Counted from the first letter of the stretch, positions 6,735 through 14,387 are shown. The stretch: 20,815 nt of DNA from CAZXEJ01 sp964639895 (GCA_964639895.1 CAZXEJ010000040.1:1-20815), one strand, 5' to 3'. The notes: generated by a model not told the origin, from the letters alone. Program-made: numbers and translations.

Positions 6735-6751
6735 TTAAGTAGTCTACTTAA
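6735..6751. promoter_or_regulatory. Perfect 17-bp palindrome before gspL, candidate operator
   Basis: TTAAGTAG-T-CTACTTAA is a perfect dyad with 8-bp arms and a 1-bp centre, followed by five T residues and then the gspL ATG at 6757. It lies in a 58-bp AT-rich island within GC-rich DNA. The odd-length dyad just downstream of the predicted start suggests a repressor site. As an RNA it would be an AT-rich hairpin with a T-run, so a weak terminator for dnaN-comF is the alternative. Confidence 0.55.
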
Positions 6752-6756
6752 TTTTT

Positions 6757-8277
6757 ATGTATGGAAGATACGCCGGTCTCGACATCGGGAGCGACTCCGT
6801 CAAGGTCACGCTCTTAAACAGGGGCTTCAAAGGTACCACGCTGGTCGGCACGTGGAGGTTCGACCTCGGCGAGGGCGGCCTCGAAGGTGCACTCGGCCGC
6901 CTGGCCGCCCATGTGGAGGCGGGTGAGCTTCCCGCCTCGGACGTTGCGGTCGGCATCCCTTCGCAGCCGCTTACCGTAAGGGTGCTGCGCTTTCCCTTCG
7001 ACGATTCCAAGAAGATCGAGATGGTCTACTCGTACGAGCTCGAGAACGTAACCACGTTCGATCCCGACGAGCATGTCCACTCCTACCACGTGACCCCTAC
7101 GCCGGGCGCCGAGGGGAGCGAGGCCGTCGTCTGCATGATGAGGCGCTCGGACGTGGCCGAGGTCCTGTCGCTCGCGTCGGTTGCCGGTATCGACCCGCGC
7201 GTGCTGACGCTGCCGTCCATAGCGCTTTCGGCTCTGGCCCCCTGGGTGGAGGCCTCCTCCCCGGCCCTGGTCGTCGACATCGGAGCCTCGAAGACGGATT
7301 TCGCCCTCTTCGAGGGGGGGGTGCTGAGAAGGGTGCGCACCACGGCCGTCGGCGGCCGCACCGTGACCGAGCGTCTTGCGGCCGCAACGGGCATGGGGTG
7401 GGAAGAGGCCGAGCGGGCGAAACGGGAAGGTTTCGTGGGCAACCGCGGCCAGGACGTCGCCAAGGCGGCCGCACCGCTCGTAGAGGAGATAAAGAAGACG
7501 GTGCGCTTCTTCGAGCTGGAGATCGATTCCCCCATCGGCTCGCTTTCCCTCGCCGGCGGCGGCTCGCTCATGCCCGGGCTCAAAGCGCGCCTGCACGAGG
7601 AGCTCGAGATGGAGGTGGAAAACCTCCACTTGCCCGACCTGGGCCACAAGAGTCCCCTGTTCGCCACCTCCTACGCCCTGGCCCTCTACGGCATCTCGGC
7701 CCGCCGCGGCAGGCTCAACCTGAGGAAGGGTGAGTTCGAGTTCAAGGGCCGCTACGACGAGCTTATCCGCAGGCTTACCGCTCCGGCGGCGCTGCTCGCC
7801 GTGCTGTTGCTGCTGTCGTTCTACGGCTCCTGCTCGCGTTACTTCGAGCTCAAGCGCAGCGTCGCCTCGATGCGGGCCGAGGTCGGACAGGTCGTGGCCG
7901 AGATGTTCCCCGACGTCAAGGTCATCGCAAGCCCCGTGGACTACCTGCGCACCCAGGTGGCCAAGGAGCGCGAGAGGCTGCAGATGTTCGAGCAGATCCA
8001 CGGAGGGCCAACGCCGCTTGACGTCCTGAGCGAGGTATCGCGGCTCTTCCCGTCCGGGGTGGACGCCAAGGTAGAGGAGTTCTCGCTCCCCGACGACCAC
8101 GTGGCCAAGGTCTCCGGCAAGGCGTCGAGCTACGAGGCGGTGGCCGAGATACAGAAGGCGCTCGAGAAATCGGCCATGTTCGCCGAGGTCAAGAGCGACC
8201 GGACGGCCAAGAGCGTCGACAACAAGATAAAGTTCCAGCTCTCGCTGCGGCTGGCCGAGCGGGGCGGGGGACGCTAG
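6757..8277 (+). CDS. gspL: Type II secretion inner-membrane protein GspL (PilM-like plus PilN-like)
   Basis: GspL anchors the secretion ATPase GspE to the inner membrane and pairs with GspM. The 506-residue protein has an N-terminal actin-like domain of the PilM/FtsA type (about 1-320). Its nucleotide loops are GLDIGSDSVKV at 7-17, VVDIGASKTDF at 172-182 and LAGGGSLMPGL at 265-275. One membrane segment lies at about 341-358, followed by a coiled stretch and a ferredoxin-like periplasmic domain. This is the layout of a PilM-PilN fusion, and the following GspM and GspN support secretion rather than pili. No Shine-Dalgarno precedes the ATG at 6757: the upstream bases are a palindrome and a T-run. 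The actin motif begins at residue 7, so a later start is unlikely. Other gsp genes must lie elsewhere. Confidence 0.88.
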   Translation: MYGRYAGLDIGSDSVKVTLLNRGFKGTTLVGTWRFDLGEGGLEGALGRLAAHVEAGELPASDVAVGIPSQPLTVRVLRFPFDDSKKIEMVYSYELENVTTFDPDEHVHSYHVTPTPGAEGSEAVVCMMRRSDVAEVLSLASVAGIDPRVLTLPSIALSALAPWVEASSPALVVDIGASKTDFALFEGGVLRRVRTTAVGGRTVTERLAAATGMGWEEAERAKREGFVGNRGQDVAKAAAPLVEEIKKTVRFFELEIDSPIGSLSLAGGGSLMPGLKARLHEELEMEVENLHLPDLGHKSPLFATSYALALYGISARRGRLNLRKGEFEFKGRYDELIRRLTAPAALLAVLLLLSFYGSCSRYFELKRSVASMRAEVGQVVAEMFPDVKVIASPVDYLRTQVAKERERLQMFEQIHGGPTPLDVLSEVSRLFPSGVDAKVEEFSLPDDHVAKVSGKASSYEAVAEIQKALEKSAMFAEVKSDRTAKSVDNKIKFQLSLRLAERGGGR

Positions 8278-8287
8278 GGAGTATGTG

Positions 8288-8881
8288 ATGGAGTTGGGAG
8301 CGGGTATCGCCGAAAGGCTCGAAGAGTTGGGATCGCTGTTGCGTGGAAGGCTCGCATCGGTCGGCGTCTCGGACCGGGACAAGAGAGTGCTCATGCTGGG
8401 CGGTGCGGCCGTGGCCGTCGTGGTTGCGCTGGTGGTGCTGCAGGTGCTTTCCTCCCTCAATTCGGGGCTCGAGCGTAAGGCCCGTGCGCTCAGGGCGCAG
8501 TTGGAGCAGGTATACGCACTGCGCCAGCAGTACTACGACACCCGCAACCGTGTAACGCGGATGGCCGATGCGATGCGCCCTCCCTCGCAGCCGCTGCTGT
8601 CGGTCATCGAGCGTCTGCTCGTCGACGAGCGCGTCGAGCGCGGCAGCTTCTCCATAAACTCGCGTGAGCCCGTGGCAGGCGAGCTCTACGACGAGATCTC
8701 CGTCGACGTCAAGATACAGAAGATAGCGCTCGACAAGGTCTTGGACGTGGTCTACAGGCTGCAGTCCGGAGATACGTTCCTTCGTATAAGCAGGTTCCGC
8801 ATGGCGACGCGGTTCGACGACCCCAACCTCCTGGACGTGACGTTCCGCGTCTCGGCGTACAACATCAAAGGGGCGGTGTGA
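8288..8881 (+). CDS. gspM: Type II secretion system protein GspM
   Basis: GspM is a bitopic inner-membrane protein that partners GspL in the assembly platform. The 197 residues include a cytoplasmic N-terminus (about 1-33), one membrane helix (about 34-55), a coiled-coil-like segment (LERKARALRAQLEQVYALRQQ) and a small periplasmic domain of PilO/GspM type. Sequence similarity in this family is low, so the call rests on size, topology and its place between gspL and gspN. AGGGAG (8276-8281) overlaps the gspL stop and lies six bases before ATG 8288, which is therefore preferred over GTG 8285. It begins 10 bases after the gspL stop. Confidence 0.82.
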   Translation: MELGAGIAERLEELGSLLRGRLASVGVSDRDKRVLMLGGAAVAVVVALVVLQVLSSLNSGLERKARALRAQLEQVYALRQQYYDTRNRVTRMADAMRPPSQPLLSVIERLLVDERVERGSFSINSREPVAGELYDEISVDVKIQKIALDKVLDVVYRLQSGDTFLRISRFRMATRFDDPNLLDVTFRVSAYNIKGAV

Positions 8882-8887
8882 GGCAGG

Positions 8888-9853
8888 ATGCGTGAGTTCG
8901 CTGGAAGGGTCGCGGCTGCGGTGGCCAGGGCGGCGGGCAGGCGGTACGTGCGCCTGCTGGGCTACGTCCTTTTCTTCGCGCTGTGTTTCTTGCTCTTCCT
9001 CCGGTGGAAGCTGCCCATGGAAGTGGTGGCCCGTAGCGTCGAGACCCAGATAGCCCTGCACACTCCCTACAGGGCCTCGGTCGAGGGAGCGAGGCTGACG
9101 GGGCTCTACGGGCTCGAGATCGTGCGGCTCAGCCTTACGGCCCCCGACGGCGGCGGGCCGCCGCTGGTCGTCGAGCGCCTGCGCCTGGATCCGTCTCTGG
9201 GGATGCTGCTCGGCGGAGGCGGCGGCGAGTTGCCGTTCGAAGCCACGCTAGACGGGGGCGGCGTGCGCGGGGTGGTGACGGTGGCCGCCGGCGGTGGGGT
9301 GTCGGCCCTTCGGGTGGAGATCGATGCCGTCGATCTCAAAGCCGTCTCGCCCCTTGTGGCGGCGCTGTTCCCCGACCGCCGTCGCGCCCCGCACCTGGAG
9401 GGGCGGGTTAGCGGGCGCGTCCGCATCGCGAGGAGCCGCGGCGGCGAGGAGGGGGAGATGGCGCTCACGGGCGAGGGGATCACTCTGGACGGCCTCTACC
9501 TCTACGGTCAGAAACTGCCCCCCTTGAGCGGGCTCACGGGCAGGCTCGATGCGAAGGTCGGCCGCGGCCGAATGAAGATCGAGCGTCTGGTGCTGGAGGG
9601 CGAACGCCTGCATCTTACGCTTCGCGGCCAGCTTCCCCCGCCCTGGAGCGCCTCGCCCAGAGGGCGACTCAGCCTTACGCTTGCACTCAAGACCGACGAG
9701 CCCGCCTTTGCGCTGCTCAAGTCCTTCCTCAAGCCCGGCCCCGACGGCGCCATGAGGGCGCGGATCACCGGCACGCTGGCCAGGCCCCGCCTGGTGGTCG
9801 AGCGCTCACACCGCAGGCCGCGCGTGCCGCGCCACCTGAAGGGGGCCGAGTAG
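8888..9853 (+). CDS. gspN: Type II secretion system protein GspN
   Basis: GspN is an accessory inner-membrane protein of type II secretion with a large periplasmic domain of repeated beta-strands, distantly like AsmA. This 321-residue protein has a basic N-terminus, one membrane helix at about 21-39 and a Gly-rich beta-strand periplasmic part. It contains the family-like segments LEGRVSGRVRIARS and GEGITLDGLYLYGQ, with RITGTLARPRLVVE near the end. It starts six bases after the gspM stop with GAGGCAGG in front. The Arg-rich C-terminus (SHRRPRVPRHLKGAE) is unusual. A hairpin terminator follows within about 12 bases, so gspLMN appears to be a closed unit. Confidence 0.82.
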   Translation: MREFAGRVAAAVARAAGRRYVRLLGYVLFFALCFLLFLRWKLPMEVVARSVETQIALHTPYRASVEGARLTGLYGLEIVRLSLTAPDGGGPPLVVERLRLDPSLGMLLGGGGGELPFEATLDGGGVRGVVTVAAGGGVSALRVEIDAVDLKAVSPLVAALFPDRRRAPHLEGRVSGRVRIARSRGGEEGEMALTGEGITLDGLYLYGQKLPPLSGLTGRLDAKVGRGRMKIERLVLEGERLHLTLRGQLPPPWSASPRGRLSLTLALKTDEPAFALLKSFLKPGPDGAMRARITGTLARPRLVVERSHRRPRVPRHLKGAE

Positions 9854-9864
9854 ACCGCCCCGCG

Positions 9865-9893
9865 CCGCCCGTGGTGACGTTTGCCGCGGGCGG
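9865..9893 (+). terminator. Hairpin terminator after gspN
   Basis: CCGCCCGTGG (9865-9874) pairs with CCGCGGGCGG (9884-9893) to give a 10-bp stem with one G-U pair and a 9-base loop, starting 11 bases after the gspN stop. The following bases are GT-rich (GGTCGTGTTGTAT) rather than a clean T-tract. Confidence 0.6.
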
Positions 9894-9958
9894 GGTCGTG
9901 TTGTATCCTCAATCTTTGTATGAGACGGGGCTAGCGTCGTCCCGGTGGAGGGAGTGAG

Positions 9959-10471
9959 ATGAGACACATCGCAGCGGCGGTATTCGTTGTGGTCGCCGTC
10001 GTCGGCGTGTCGGCCCTAGCGGCCCGGCCGACATCTGAGCGGGAGGAGCTCGTCGAGCTTGCGGTTCGCGACCTGGTGTTCGACCGCACGAGCGGCGCCC
10101 CCGTGCTGCTGCTCGAGGGGCGCGGCCGCGACGACGTGCTCATACCGATATGGATAGGGCTCTGCGAGGCGCGGGCCATCGAGATAGCGCGTACCGGTGC
10201 CGTCACTCCGCGGCCGCTCACCTACGACATGGTGGCGGCGTTCGTCCACGCACTGGGGGCGAGCGTCGAGAAGGTGGTCATAGTGGATCTGCGCGACGGT
10301 GTCTATTACGCCGAGGTGCATCTGGGTGTGGGCGGCTCGAAGCGTGTGATCGACGCCCGCCCCAGCGACGCCGTGGCCTTGGCCGTGCGGATGGGCGCGC
10401 CCATCTACGCAGTCCGGAGCGTGGTCGAGAAGGCCGCGCCGGCCGAGAGGAAGGGCAAGCGCGGGGCTTAG
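9959..10471 (+). CDS. Exported bifunctional nuclease (BFN, formerly DUF151) family protein
   Basis: The 170-residue protein carries a BFN domain from about residue 30 to 155. Recognisable parts are the VLLLEGRGRDDVLIPIWIGL segment, RPLTYDMVAAFV, YYAEVHLGV and ARPSDAVALAVRMGAPIYA. Some members of this family have reported nuclease activity, and bacterial members are often found without the extra UVR domain, as here. The N-terminus (MRHIAAAVFVVVAVVGVSALAA) is a signal peptide or membrane anchor, so the product probably acts outside the cytoplasm, which is notable for a putative nuclease. The start is set by GGAGGGAG before ATG 9959. It stands alone between the gsp terminator and the pheA promoter. 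Confidence 0.88.
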   Translation: MRHIAAAVFVVVAVVGVSALAARPTSEREELVELAVRDLVFDRTSGAPVLLLEGRGRDDVLIPIWIGLCEARAIEIARTGAVTPRPLTYDMVAAFVHALGASVEKVVIVDLRDGVYYAEVHLGVGGSKRVIDARPSDAVALAVRMGAPIYAVRSVVEKAAPAERKGKRGA

Positions 10472-10490
10472 CGGCCGCCGTCGGGGTTCG

Positions 10491-10519
10491 TTGACAACCC
10501 CAGGCCCGCTCGCTATCAT
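10491..10519 (+). promoter_or_regulatory. Near-consensus promoter of pheA
   Basis: TTGACA (10491-10496), a 17-bp spacer and TATCAT (10514-10519) match the sigma70 consensus at 11 of 12 bases, the best promoter in the window. Initiation near 10525-10527 leaves only about 3-5 bases before the ATG at 10530, predicting a leaderless transcript. Confidence 0.8.
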
Positions 10520-10529
10520 TCGTTGTTGT

Positions 10530-11612
10530 ATGGCCAAGGGCAAGACGCTCGACGAACTGAGGAGGCGCATCGACGAGCTGGACGCGGAGCTTCTGAGGCT
10601 GCTCAACGAGAGGGGGGCGCTGGCAGTGGAAATTTGGAGGACCAAGCGCCTCAACTCCCACGACGTCTACGATCCCGCGCGTGAGAGCCAAGTCATAAGG
10701 CGCGTCACGGAGACCAACCGGGGACCGCTCTCGGACGAAGCCGTAAGGGCCATCTACAAGGAGATAATCTCCGCCTGCCGGGCCGTCCAGAGCCCTGTGG
10801 GTGTGGCCTTCCTCGGCCCCGAGGGCAGCTACTCACACCTTGCGGCCAAGTGCGAGTTCGGGAGCTCGGCCCGCCTGCTTCCGCGGCCCTCCATCGAGTC
10901 GGTGTTCGACGCCGTCCAACGGGGCGAGGCCACCTGCGGCGTCGTGCCCGTGGAGAACTCCACCGAGGGCTCCGTGGGCCGCGTGCTCGACCTCGTGGTC
11001 GATTCCCCCCTCCACGTCTGTGCCGAGGTGCTGCTGGGGATAAGCCACTGCCTGCTCACTGCCTCGGGCACTCTCGACGCGGTCCGCGTCGTGGCCTCTC
11101 ACCCGCAGGCGCTCGGCCAGTGCCGCCGATGGCTGCTGCGCAACCTGCCCCGGGCCGAGCTGCTCGAGACCCCCAGCACGTCGAGCGCTGCAGGCATGGC
11201 CGCACGCCGGCCCGAGGTGGCCGCCATAGCGCCCGAGCACGCGGCCGAGATATACGGTCTTCGCGTGGCCGCCTCCGGCATCGAGGACAACCCCCGCAAC
11301 TACACCCGCTTCTGGGTCCTCGGCACCGAGATCCCTCCCCCCACGGGGCGGGACAAGACGTCGATCGTCTTCTCGCTCAAGCACACCCCGGGCGCTCTGA
11401 GCGCCGCCCTCGCCCCCTTCGGCGAGCGCGGCGTCAACCTCACCCGCATCGAGTCCCGGCCTTCCAAGGAGCGGCCCTGGGAGTACCTGTTCTTCGTCGA
11501 TTTCCAGGGCCACGTGCGGGACGACGAGGTGCGGTCCATCCTCGATGAGGTCGAGGAGAGCTGCATATTCCTCAAGGTCCTGGGGTCGTACCCATCGCAC
11601 GGGGAGGCGTGA
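10530..11612 (+). CDS. pheA: Chorismate mutase / prephenate dehydratase (P-protein)
   Basis: This bifunctional enzyme converts chorismate to prephenate and then to phenylpyruvate for phenylalanine. The 360 residues contain an AroQ chorismate mutase domain (about 5-85, LDELRRRIDELDAELLRLLN), a prephenate dehydratase domain (about 90-270, with GPEGSYSH, VVPVENSTEGSVG and the catalytic-type NYTRF) and a C-terminal ACT domain (from about 277, with GALSAALAPFGERGVNLTRI then ESRP). ACT domains of this type mediate feedback inhibition by phenylalanine. The ATG at 10530 has no ribosome site and lies 11 bases after the -10 element; since the mutase domain begins at about residue 6, no later start is possible. 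hisC and tyrA follow as one unit. Confidence 0.97.
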   Translation: MAKGKTLDELRRRIDELDAELLRLLNERGALAVEIWRTKRLNSHDVYDPARESQVIRRVTETNRGPLSDEAVRAIYKEIISACRAVQSPVGVAFLGPEGSYSHLAAKCEFGSSARLLPRPSIESVFDAVQRGEATCGVVPVENSTEGSVGRVLDLVVDSPLHVCAEVLLGISHCLLTASGTLDAVRVVASHPQALGQCRRWLLRNLPRAELLETPSTSSAAGMAARRPEVAAIAPEHAAEIYGLRVAASGIEDNPRNYTRFWVLGTEIPPPTGRDKTSIVFSLKHTPGALSAALAPFGERGVNLTRIESRPSKERPWEYLFFVDFQGHVRDDEVRSILDEVEESCIFLKVLGSYPSHGEA

Positions 11613-11616
11613 CGAA

Positions 11617-12720
11617 GTGGTGAAGCCGAGGCCCCAGGTCGAAAAGCTGGTCCCCTATGTGCCGGGCAAGCCCATCGAGGAGCTCGAGCGAGAGCTCGGC
11701 ATCGAGGGCGCCGTGAAGCTGGCCTCGAACGAAAACCCGCTTGGCCCGTCGCCGCGTGCCGTCGAGGCCGTGCGGTCGGCCGCGGCCGACGTCCACCGCT
11801 ACCCGGACGGCGGCTGCTACCACCTGCGCCGCGAGCTGGCCCGAAGGCTCGGCGTGGAGCCCGACAACATAATCCTCGGCAACGGCTCGAACGAGGTGTT
11901 GGAGCTCGTGGCCCGCACCTTCCTTGGCCCGGGCGACGAGGCCGTGATGGGGGAGTACGCCTTCATCGTCTTCCCGCTGGTTACGATGGCCGTCGGAGCG
12001 CGCTGCGTGCTGTCGCCCATGCCGGGCATGGTGCACGATCTGGACGACATGTTGTTCCGCATCACACCGGCCACGCGCGTCGTCTTCCTGGCCAACCCCA
12101 ACAACCCCACGGGCACGTTCGTCGACCGCGCCTCCCTCGAGCGGTTCCTGGCCGAGGTGCCCGAGGACGTCCTGGTCGTGGTGGACGAGGCCTACTATCA
12201 CTACGCCCAAGGGCCCGACTACCTGGACACCACCACACTGCTCGGCACCCGCAAGGCCCTGGTCACGACGCGCACGTTCTCAAAGGTCTACGGGCTGGCC
12301 GGCCTGCGCGTGGGCTACGGCGTCTCGGACGCCGAGATCATCGACTGGATGAACCGAGTGAGGGAACCCTTCAACGTGAATTCGCTCGCCCAGCGCGCGG
12401 CCCTTGCAGCGCTGGAGGACGACCGGCACGTGGCCCGCTCGGTCGAGACGAACGCCCGCGGCAAGCAGTTCCTCGAGCGCGAGCTGGCCGAGATGGGGGT
12501 GGTTTTCTGGCCCTCGAGGACGAACTTCATCCTTATCGACGTGGGCCGTGATGCTGGGCGTGTCTACGAGAAGCTGCTCGCCCGCGGGGTGATCGTAAGG
12601 CCGGTCGCCCCCTACGGCCTGCGCACCCACCTGCGCGTCACCGTGGGCGCCGAGGAGGAGAACGCGCGCTTCATCGAGGCGCTGCGCGCCGTGCTAACGG
12701 AGGAAGGGGGCGATGGGTGA
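11617..12720 (+). CDS. hisC: Histidinol-phosphate / aromatic aminotransferase (HisC family)
   Basis: This fold-type I PLP enzyme transaminates histidinol phosphate and, in many species, also phenylpyruvate and 4-hydroxyphenylpyruvate. The 367 residues show LASNENPLGPSP near the start, the NPNNPTG motif, DEAYY, and the PLP lysine in FSKVYGLAGLRVGYG (Lys223). There are two tandem GTG codons; GTG 11617 is chosen because GGAGG at 11603-11607 is nine bases away. It begins four bases after the pheA stop and overlaps tyrA by eight bases. With no other his gene here and its place between pheA and tyrA, the context suggests it supplies the last step to phenylalanine and tyrosine, perhaps besides histidine synthesis. 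Confidence 0.93.
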   Translation: MVKPRPQVEKLVPYVPGKPIEELERELGIEGAVKLASNENPLGPSPRAVEAVRSAAADVHRYPDGGCYHLRRELARRLGVEPDNIILGNGSNEVLELVARTFLGPGDEAVMGEYAFIVFPLVTMAVGARCVLSPMPGMVHDLDDMLFRITPATRVVFLANPNNPTGTFVDRASLERFLAEVPEDVLVVVDEAYYHYAQGPDYLDTTTLLGTRKALVTTRTFSKVYGLAGLRVGYGVSDAEIIDWMNRVREPFNVNSLAQRAALAALEDDRHVARSVETNARGKQFLERELAEMGVVFWPSRTNFILIDVGRDAGRVYEKLLARGVIVRPVAPYGLRTHLRVTVGAEEENARFIEALRAVLTEEGGDG

Positions 12721-13573
12721 GGCCGTAAGGGTGGCCGTCGTGGGGCTGGGCCTCATCGGCGGGTCGCTGGCCGCGGCCCTCAGGCGCGCGGGCGGCTACG
12801 TGGTGGTGGGCGTCGACAGGGACCGCGGCGCGCTGGAGTGGGCGCTCGCCCGCGGTGTGGTGGACGAGGCGGCTGACGACGCCGAGCGCGGTGTCGAGGG
12901 GGCCGGGCTCGTCGTGGTGGCCGTCCACGTGGGCTCCATCGTACCCGTCGTGCGGTCGCTCGCCCCGCACCTGAGGCCGGGGACGGTCGTCACCGACGTG
13001 GGAAGCGTCAAGGAGGCCGTGGTCGAAGCGGCCGAGGCCGCGCTCGCGCCGCTCGGGGTGAGGTTCGTGGGAGGCCATCCTATTGCGGGGCGCGAGCTCT
13101 CCGGCGTACGCAACGCCGACCCCGGGCTGTTCGAGGGCAGGATAGCCGTCCTCACCCCTACGGCCTCGACCGAGGCCGGCGCCCTCGAGCGGGTGCGCTC
13201 GATGTGGGAGGCCGCAGGCAGCAGGGTGGTCACCATGGACCCGGCCGAGCACGACCGGGTGTTCGCCTGGGTGAGTCACCTGCCCCACGCCGTGGCCTAC
13301 GCCCTTGTGGCGGCTGTCCTCGGGGGCCCCGACCAGAGGCTCGCCCGCTACGCCGGGGGAGGGTTCGCCGATTTTACCCGCATCGCGGCAAGCTCCCCCG
13401 AGATGTGGCGCGACATATTCCTCGCCAACAGGCCCCGCGTGCTGGAGGCGATCGAGGGGTTCCGGGCGGCGCTGGGCGAGCTGGAGCAGGTGCTGCGAAG
13501 CGGCGAGGAAGTGCGGCTGCTCGAGGTGCTCGACCGTGCGGCGCGCCTTAAGCGGGGCGGGCGGGGGCGGTGA
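12713..13573 (+). CDS. tyrA: Prephenate (or arogenate) dehydrogenase
   Basis: TyrA oxidatively decarboxylates prephenate to 4-hydroxyphenylpyruvate, or arogenate to tyrosine. The 286 residues have an N-terminal Rossmann motif (VVGLGLIGGSLAAAL), an acidic residue at the end of the second strand (GVDRD, suggesting NAD+), VTDVGSVK, the catalytic-type GGHPIAGRE (His122), EHDRVFAWVSHLPH and the helical C-terminal dimerisation part. There is no fused ACT or chorismate mutase domain. The ATG at 12713 lies inside the end of hisC with GGAAGGGGG upstream, so translation is coupled. A small GC hairpin (13575-13579 with 13590-13594) follows the stop and overlaps the next gene's promoter. Confidence 0.95.
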   Translation: MGEAVRVAVVGLGLIGGSLAAALRRAGGYVVVGVDRDRGALEWALARGVVDEAADDAERGVEGAGLVVVAVHVGSIVPVVRSLAPHLRPGTVVTDVGSVKEAVVEAAEAALAPLGVRFVGGHPIAGRELSGVRNADPGLFEGRIAVLTPTASTEAGALERVRSMWEAAGSRVVTMDPAEHDRVFAWVSHLPHAVAYALVAAVLGGPDQRLARYAGGGFADFTRIAASSPEMWRDIFLANRPRVLEAIEGFRAALGELEQVLRSGEEVRLLEVLDRAARLKRGGRGR

Positions 13574-13582
13574 AGGCGTCGG

Positions 13583-13611
13583 TTGCCAAACGCCGGGGCG
13601 TGATGTACCTT
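13583..13611 (+). promoter_or_regulatory. Candidate promoter of the DsbA-like gene, leaderless
   Basis: TTGCCA (13583-13588, 5/6), a 17-bp spacer and TACCTT (13606-13611, 3/6). Initiation near 13617-13619 would place the ATG at 13620 at or within a few bases of the 5' end, as at pheA. The -10 is weak. Confidence 0.45.
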
Positions 13612-13619
13612 ATGGTTTC

Positions 13620-14387
13620 ATGAGAAATGGAACGCAGCTCCCGGCGATCGTACTTCTCGGTCTCGCAGTCGTGCTCGGGGCCGTGACCCTCTACCTGGTC
13701 GTTGATACCCGTGCCAAGGTCGAAGAGCTCTCCCTGCGCGGCGAGCTCCTCAGCCGTGACGTGGCCGCCATCAAGGCCGCTTCGCAGGCCCGCCCCGCGC
13801 GTGCCGCAGCCCGGCAGCAGCAGCCGTCGGCCCCTGTGGTCGTCCCGATAGGAGACGACCCCGTGCTCGGCAACCCCGATGCCCCGGTCGCCATCATAGA
13901 GTTCAGCGACTACCAGTGCCCCTTCTGCCGCCGCTTCCACAAAGAGGTGCTGCCGCAGCTAAAGAAGGAGTTCATATCCACGGGCAAGGTGAAATACGTC
14001 TTCAAGGACAACCCGCTCTCGTTCCACAAGCTGGCCATGCCGGCTGCTGCCGCCGCAAACTGCGCCGGCCGCCAAGGCAAGTACTGGGAGATGAACGACT
14101 TCCTCTTCGAGAGTGCCGACAACCTGAAGCGGCCCAACATCTTGGACTACGCTCGCAAGCTCGGTCTTGACATGAAGAGGTTCGAGCGGTGCCTGGACGA
14201 CCCGGCCGTAAGGGCCGAGATATCGCGCGACATGGCCGACGCCAAGAGGTTCGGCGTCCGCGGGACTCCGGGCTTCTTCATAGGCCGCGTAACCCCCCAG
14301 GGCACGGTCCGAAGCCCCTACATTCGCGGGGTGAGACCGTATCAGTTCTTCAAGTCCTACATAGAACGTGAGCTCGCCGCAAAGTAG
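13620..14387 (+). CDS. Membrane-anchored DsbA-family thiol:disulfide protein
   Basis: The 255-residue protein has an N-terminal membrane anchor (about 8-28, LPAIVLLGLAVVLGAVTLYLVV), an Ala/Gln-rich linker and a thioredoxin-fold DsbA-like domain (about 80-255). The active site is CPFC (Cys100 and Cys103) within FSDYQCPFCRRFH, and the cis-proline loop GTPGFF is present. The predicted topology places the domain in the periplasm, where it would oxidise or isomerise disulfides in exported proteins. It resembles the BdbD/DsbA-like group (PF13462 type) more than classical DsbA. Type II secretion substrates usually fold before export, so a functional link with gspLMN is plausible but not shown. No Shine-Dalgarno precedes the ATG; a promoter ends nine bases before it. 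GC hairpins follow. Confidence 0.92.
   Translation: MRNGTQLPAIVLLGLAVVLGAVTLYLVVDTRAKVEELSLRGELLSRDVAAIKAASQARPARAAARQQQPSAPVVVPIGDDPVLGNPDAPVAIIEFSDYQCPFCRRFHKEVLPQLKKEFISTGKVKYVFKDNPLSFHKLAMPAAAAANCAGRQGKYWEMNDFLFESADNLKRPNILDYARKLGLDMKRFERCLDDPAVRAEISRDMADAKRFGVRGTPGFFIGRVTPQGTVRSPYIRGVRPYQFFKSYIERELAAK

Noticed and set aside
6735..6756. Palindrome plus T5 as a strong intrinsic terminator of dnaN-comF
   Set aside because: The stem is mostly A-T with a central single base, so the RNA hairpin would be weak; an operator reading fits better, though termination is not excluded.
6814..8460. 548-residue minus-strand open frame opposite gspL and gspM
   Set aside because: Low-complexity composition with no family motifs, and it lies antisense to well-supported genes.
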